Assembly (NCBI RefSeq): GCF_002483305.1
Contig: NZ_DLHQ01000004.1
Location: 1 to 34,226 of the forward strand
Direction of reading: 5' to 3'
Length of the DNA: 34,226 nt
Origin: Brevundimonas sp. UBA7664
Lineage (GTDB): Bacteria > Pseudomonadota > Alphaproteobacteria > Caulobacterales > Caulobacteraceae
The stretch's first letter is position 1; each line of letters starts with the position of its first letter. The translations under genes were made by a program, and so were the position numbers. The notes beneath the pieces are model-generated. The model was not told the origin of the DNA, made no database searches, and saw nothing but the letters and a program-made list of their open reading frames with translations. Positions 34,129 through 34,226 of the stretch are shown in pieces.

Positions 34129-34226
34129 ATGGCCAAGGAAAAGTTCGAACGTAACAAGCCGCACTGCAACATCGGCACGATTGGTCACGTTGACCACGGC
34201 AAGACGACGCTGACGGCGGCGATCAC
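34129..34226 (+). CDS. tuf: Elongation factor Tu (partial, 3' end off window)
   Basis: The first 32 codons are present. MAKEKFERNKPHCNIGTIGHVDHGKTTLTAAI contains the GTP-binding P-loop GHVDHGKT and is almost identical to EF-Tu of other alphaproteobacteria. It delivers aminoacyl-tRNA to the ribosome. AGGAG lies 8-9 nt before the ATG. The tRNA-Tyr/tRNA-Gly genes directly upstream match the bacterial tufB-type arrangement. Confidence 0.97.
   Translation, partial: MAKEKFERNKPHCNIGTIGHVDHGKTTLTAAI

Overview
The window is a GC-rich, gene-dense stretch of an alphaproteobacterial chromosome, most likely Caulobacteraceae and probably Brevundimonas-like. This rests on base composition, the conserved murA-DUF2948-UPF0262-infA-maf-RNase E/G-yacG order, an A73 tRNA-His with no encoded G-1, an ExbB-ExbD-TonB operon, and family resemblance of the proteins. 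No 16S rRNA or complete phylogenetic marker is present (tuf is cut at the right edge), so the genus is an inference.

Layout: 1-391 holds the 3' end of a Gly-rich protein. 388-2939 has an orphan C5 cytosine DNA methyltransferase divergent from an MFS transporter. 3040-6436 has a small beta-lactamase-tail-like protein, then (minus strand) a propionyl/acyl-CoA carboxylase alpha subunit followed by two tandem DUF805 membrane proteins. 6657-9320 carries an S41-like secreted protein, MsrB and a Gly/Tyr-rich secreted protein. After tRNA-Thr comes a housekeeping block (9556-14666): small basic protein, murA, DUF2948, UPF0262, an HD-domain alarmone-hydrolase-like protein, infA, maf, a short RNase E/G and yacG. 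tRNA-Phe follows, then the exbB-exbD-tonB energy-transduction operon with a strong terminator, an M48 lipoprotein protease, tRNA-His, a trans-aconitate methyltransferase-like gene and a convergent cNMP-binding/patatin protein.

20969-22089 has DUF1489, DUF2892 and an ABM monooxygenase. 22096-27937 is a leucine/isovalerate degradation cluster read on the minus strand (methylcrotonyl-CoA carboxylase beta, methylglutaconyl-CoA hydratase-like, methylcrotonyl-CoA carboxylase alpha). Between its first two genes lie two plus-strand genes (unknown plus DUF2200) and a DUF559 endonuclease gene bracketed by inverted REP-like repeats. 28229-32706 has a MATE transporter, metG, a DUF6624-like protein and a TerC protein. 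The right end has rlmB, tRNA-Tyr, tRNA-Gly and the start of tuf.

The most distinctive non-genic content is a set of intergenic palindromic elements. (i) The two-hairpin REP-like pair sits around the DUF559 gene. (ii) A second two-hairpin family sits as an inverted pair at 27984-28157, with a possible single remnant at 32746. (iii) Two inverted arrays of 7-bp units (AGGCRRC type at 20853-20969; AGGGTCG type at 24016-24101) have the same architecture, and each abuts the stop codon of the upstream co-directional gene.
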